NCBI RefSeq assembly: GCF_001723605.1
Contig: NZ_CP017111.1
Coordinates: 372,001 to 436,000 of the forward strand
DNA length: 64,000 bases
Reading direction: 5' to 3'
Origin: Sulfurospirillum halorespirans DSM 13726
GTDB lineage: Bacteria > Campylobacterota > Campylobacteria > Campylobacterales > Sulfurospirillaceae
Shown here: piece by piece, positions 63,567 to 64,000 of the stretch
How positions within the stretch are numbered: position 1 is the stretch's first letter
How the letters are laid out: each line of letters begins with the position of its first letter
Notes under the pieces: generated by a model
Databases searched by the model: none
What the model was told of the DNA's origin: nothing
What the model saw: the letters and a program-made list of their open reading frames with translations, nothing else
Made by a program: the position numbers and the translations under genes

Positions 63567-64000
63567 ATGATGAAAAAATACTTTTGGTTAAAATTAAAAA
63601 ATGATTTTTTTGATCGAGAAGAAATTAAACTTATTGAAGCCATGCCAAATGGGAAAGACTACATAATTTTCTATATGAAACTTCTTTTAAAAAGTATAGA
63701 AAATAATGGAAAACTCTTTTTTAGAAACACTATACCATATAGTGCAGAGATGCTTGCAAATGTGACAAATACAAATATCGATACTGTCAAAGTATCTGTT
63801 GACATATTTTTAAAATTTGAATTGATGGAAAAATGGGATGATGGCACACTATTCATGGTAGAAACTCAAAATATGATAGGCAGTGAATCAAAGTGGGCGA
63901 GCTATAAGAGGATAGAGCGGCAGAAAAAAACAGAAATTGGACATTGTCAAAAAATGTCAAAAGAAATTCCAATAGAGCTAGATATAGAATTAGAGAAAAA
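63567..64000 (+). CDS. Phage replisome organizer, N-terminal part
   Basis: An open frame runs from ATG at 63567 (or 63570) to the end of the window, 144 codons without stop. The N terminus MMKKYFWLKLKNDFFDREEIKLIEAMPNGKDYIIFYMKLLLKS matches the phage replisome organizer N-terminal domain (TIGR01714 type). These proteins load replication machinery at a phage or plasmid origin. Its presence next to a divergent repressor marks the left replication/early region of a prophage or integrative plasmid that continues outside the window. Confidence 0.8.
   Translation, partial: MMKKYFWLKLKNDFFDREEIKLIEAMPNGKDYIIFYMKLLLKSIENNGKLFFRNTIPYSAEMLANVTNTNIDTVKVSVDIFLKFELMEKWDDGTLFMVETQNMIGSESKWASYKRIERQKKTEIGHCQKMSKEIPIELDIELEK

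Overview
The window looks like a chromosomal segment of a flagellated Campylobacterota (Epsilonproteobacteria), most likely a Sulfurospirillum-type organism. This rests on three things. Gene order repeats two blocks known from Campylobacter: mqnF/sppA facing aroQ-pepQ-folK-flhF-flhG-fliA-fliM-fliY, and gyrA-flgP-flgQ-flgR-asd. An aminofutalosine-type menaquinone enzyme is present. Base composition is moderately AT-rich. The genus assignment is an inference.

Layout. 1-3.2 kb: a partial unknown gene, then a leftward operon mqnF-sppA-yitT. 3.3-10.4 kb: a rightward operon of housekeeping genes (aroQ, an M24 peptidase, folK) leading into flagellar number/placement and switch genes (flhF, flhG, fliA, fliM, fliY). 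10.4-16.1 kb: a LOG-family gene and a surface-sugar cluster (large membrane protein, GT2 transferase, WbqC-like protein, RffA-type aminotransferase, small EamA/SMR-like membrane protein). 16.1-20.7 kb: EF-hand protein and DUF4405-like membrane protein, prs, lepA, comF. 21.3-22.15 kb: a one-gene RAYT element bounded by perfect 28-bp inverted repeats. 22.2-30.4 kb: gyrA, flgPQR (with a sigma-54 promoter directly after gyrA), asd, a UPF0114 protein, hemE and a radical SAM gene with no ordinary start codon. 30.4-33.5 kb: a TAXI-type TRAP transporter.

33.7 kb onward is accessory DNA. A tRNA-Asn with a near-perfect promoter is followed by a P4-type tyrosine integrase. Next comes a very AT-rich four-gene operon (35.3-41.4 kb): a protein with two GHKL ATPase domains and a histidine-kinase-like core, a receiver-domain protein, a histidine-rich unknown protein and an N6-adenine DNA methyltransferase. 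I do not recognise this combination as a named system; it is the best candidate for something new and may be a defence module. A small XRE regulator with clear palindromic operators and a set of unknown envelope genes follow. 43.7-44.6 kb is a gene-poor stretch with repeats.

45.4-61.5 kb is a type I secretion locus: a giant RTX calcium-binding adhesin (about 3,800 residues, split by a frameshift at about 53.18 kb exactly where two identical repeat segments meet), then tolC-, hlyB- and hlyD-like genes with overlapping ends. The last 2.2 kb holds a serine recombinase, a phage-type repressor with two operator-like inverted repeats, and the start of a phage replisome-organizer gene, so another mobile element runs off the end.

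One signal cuts across all genes: the palindrome TTACATGTAA (usually TTTACATGTAAA) occurs exactly 21 times by my reading. It is present in coding and non-coding DNA alike and absent from the integrase/methyltransferase island and from the terminal phage-like segment.
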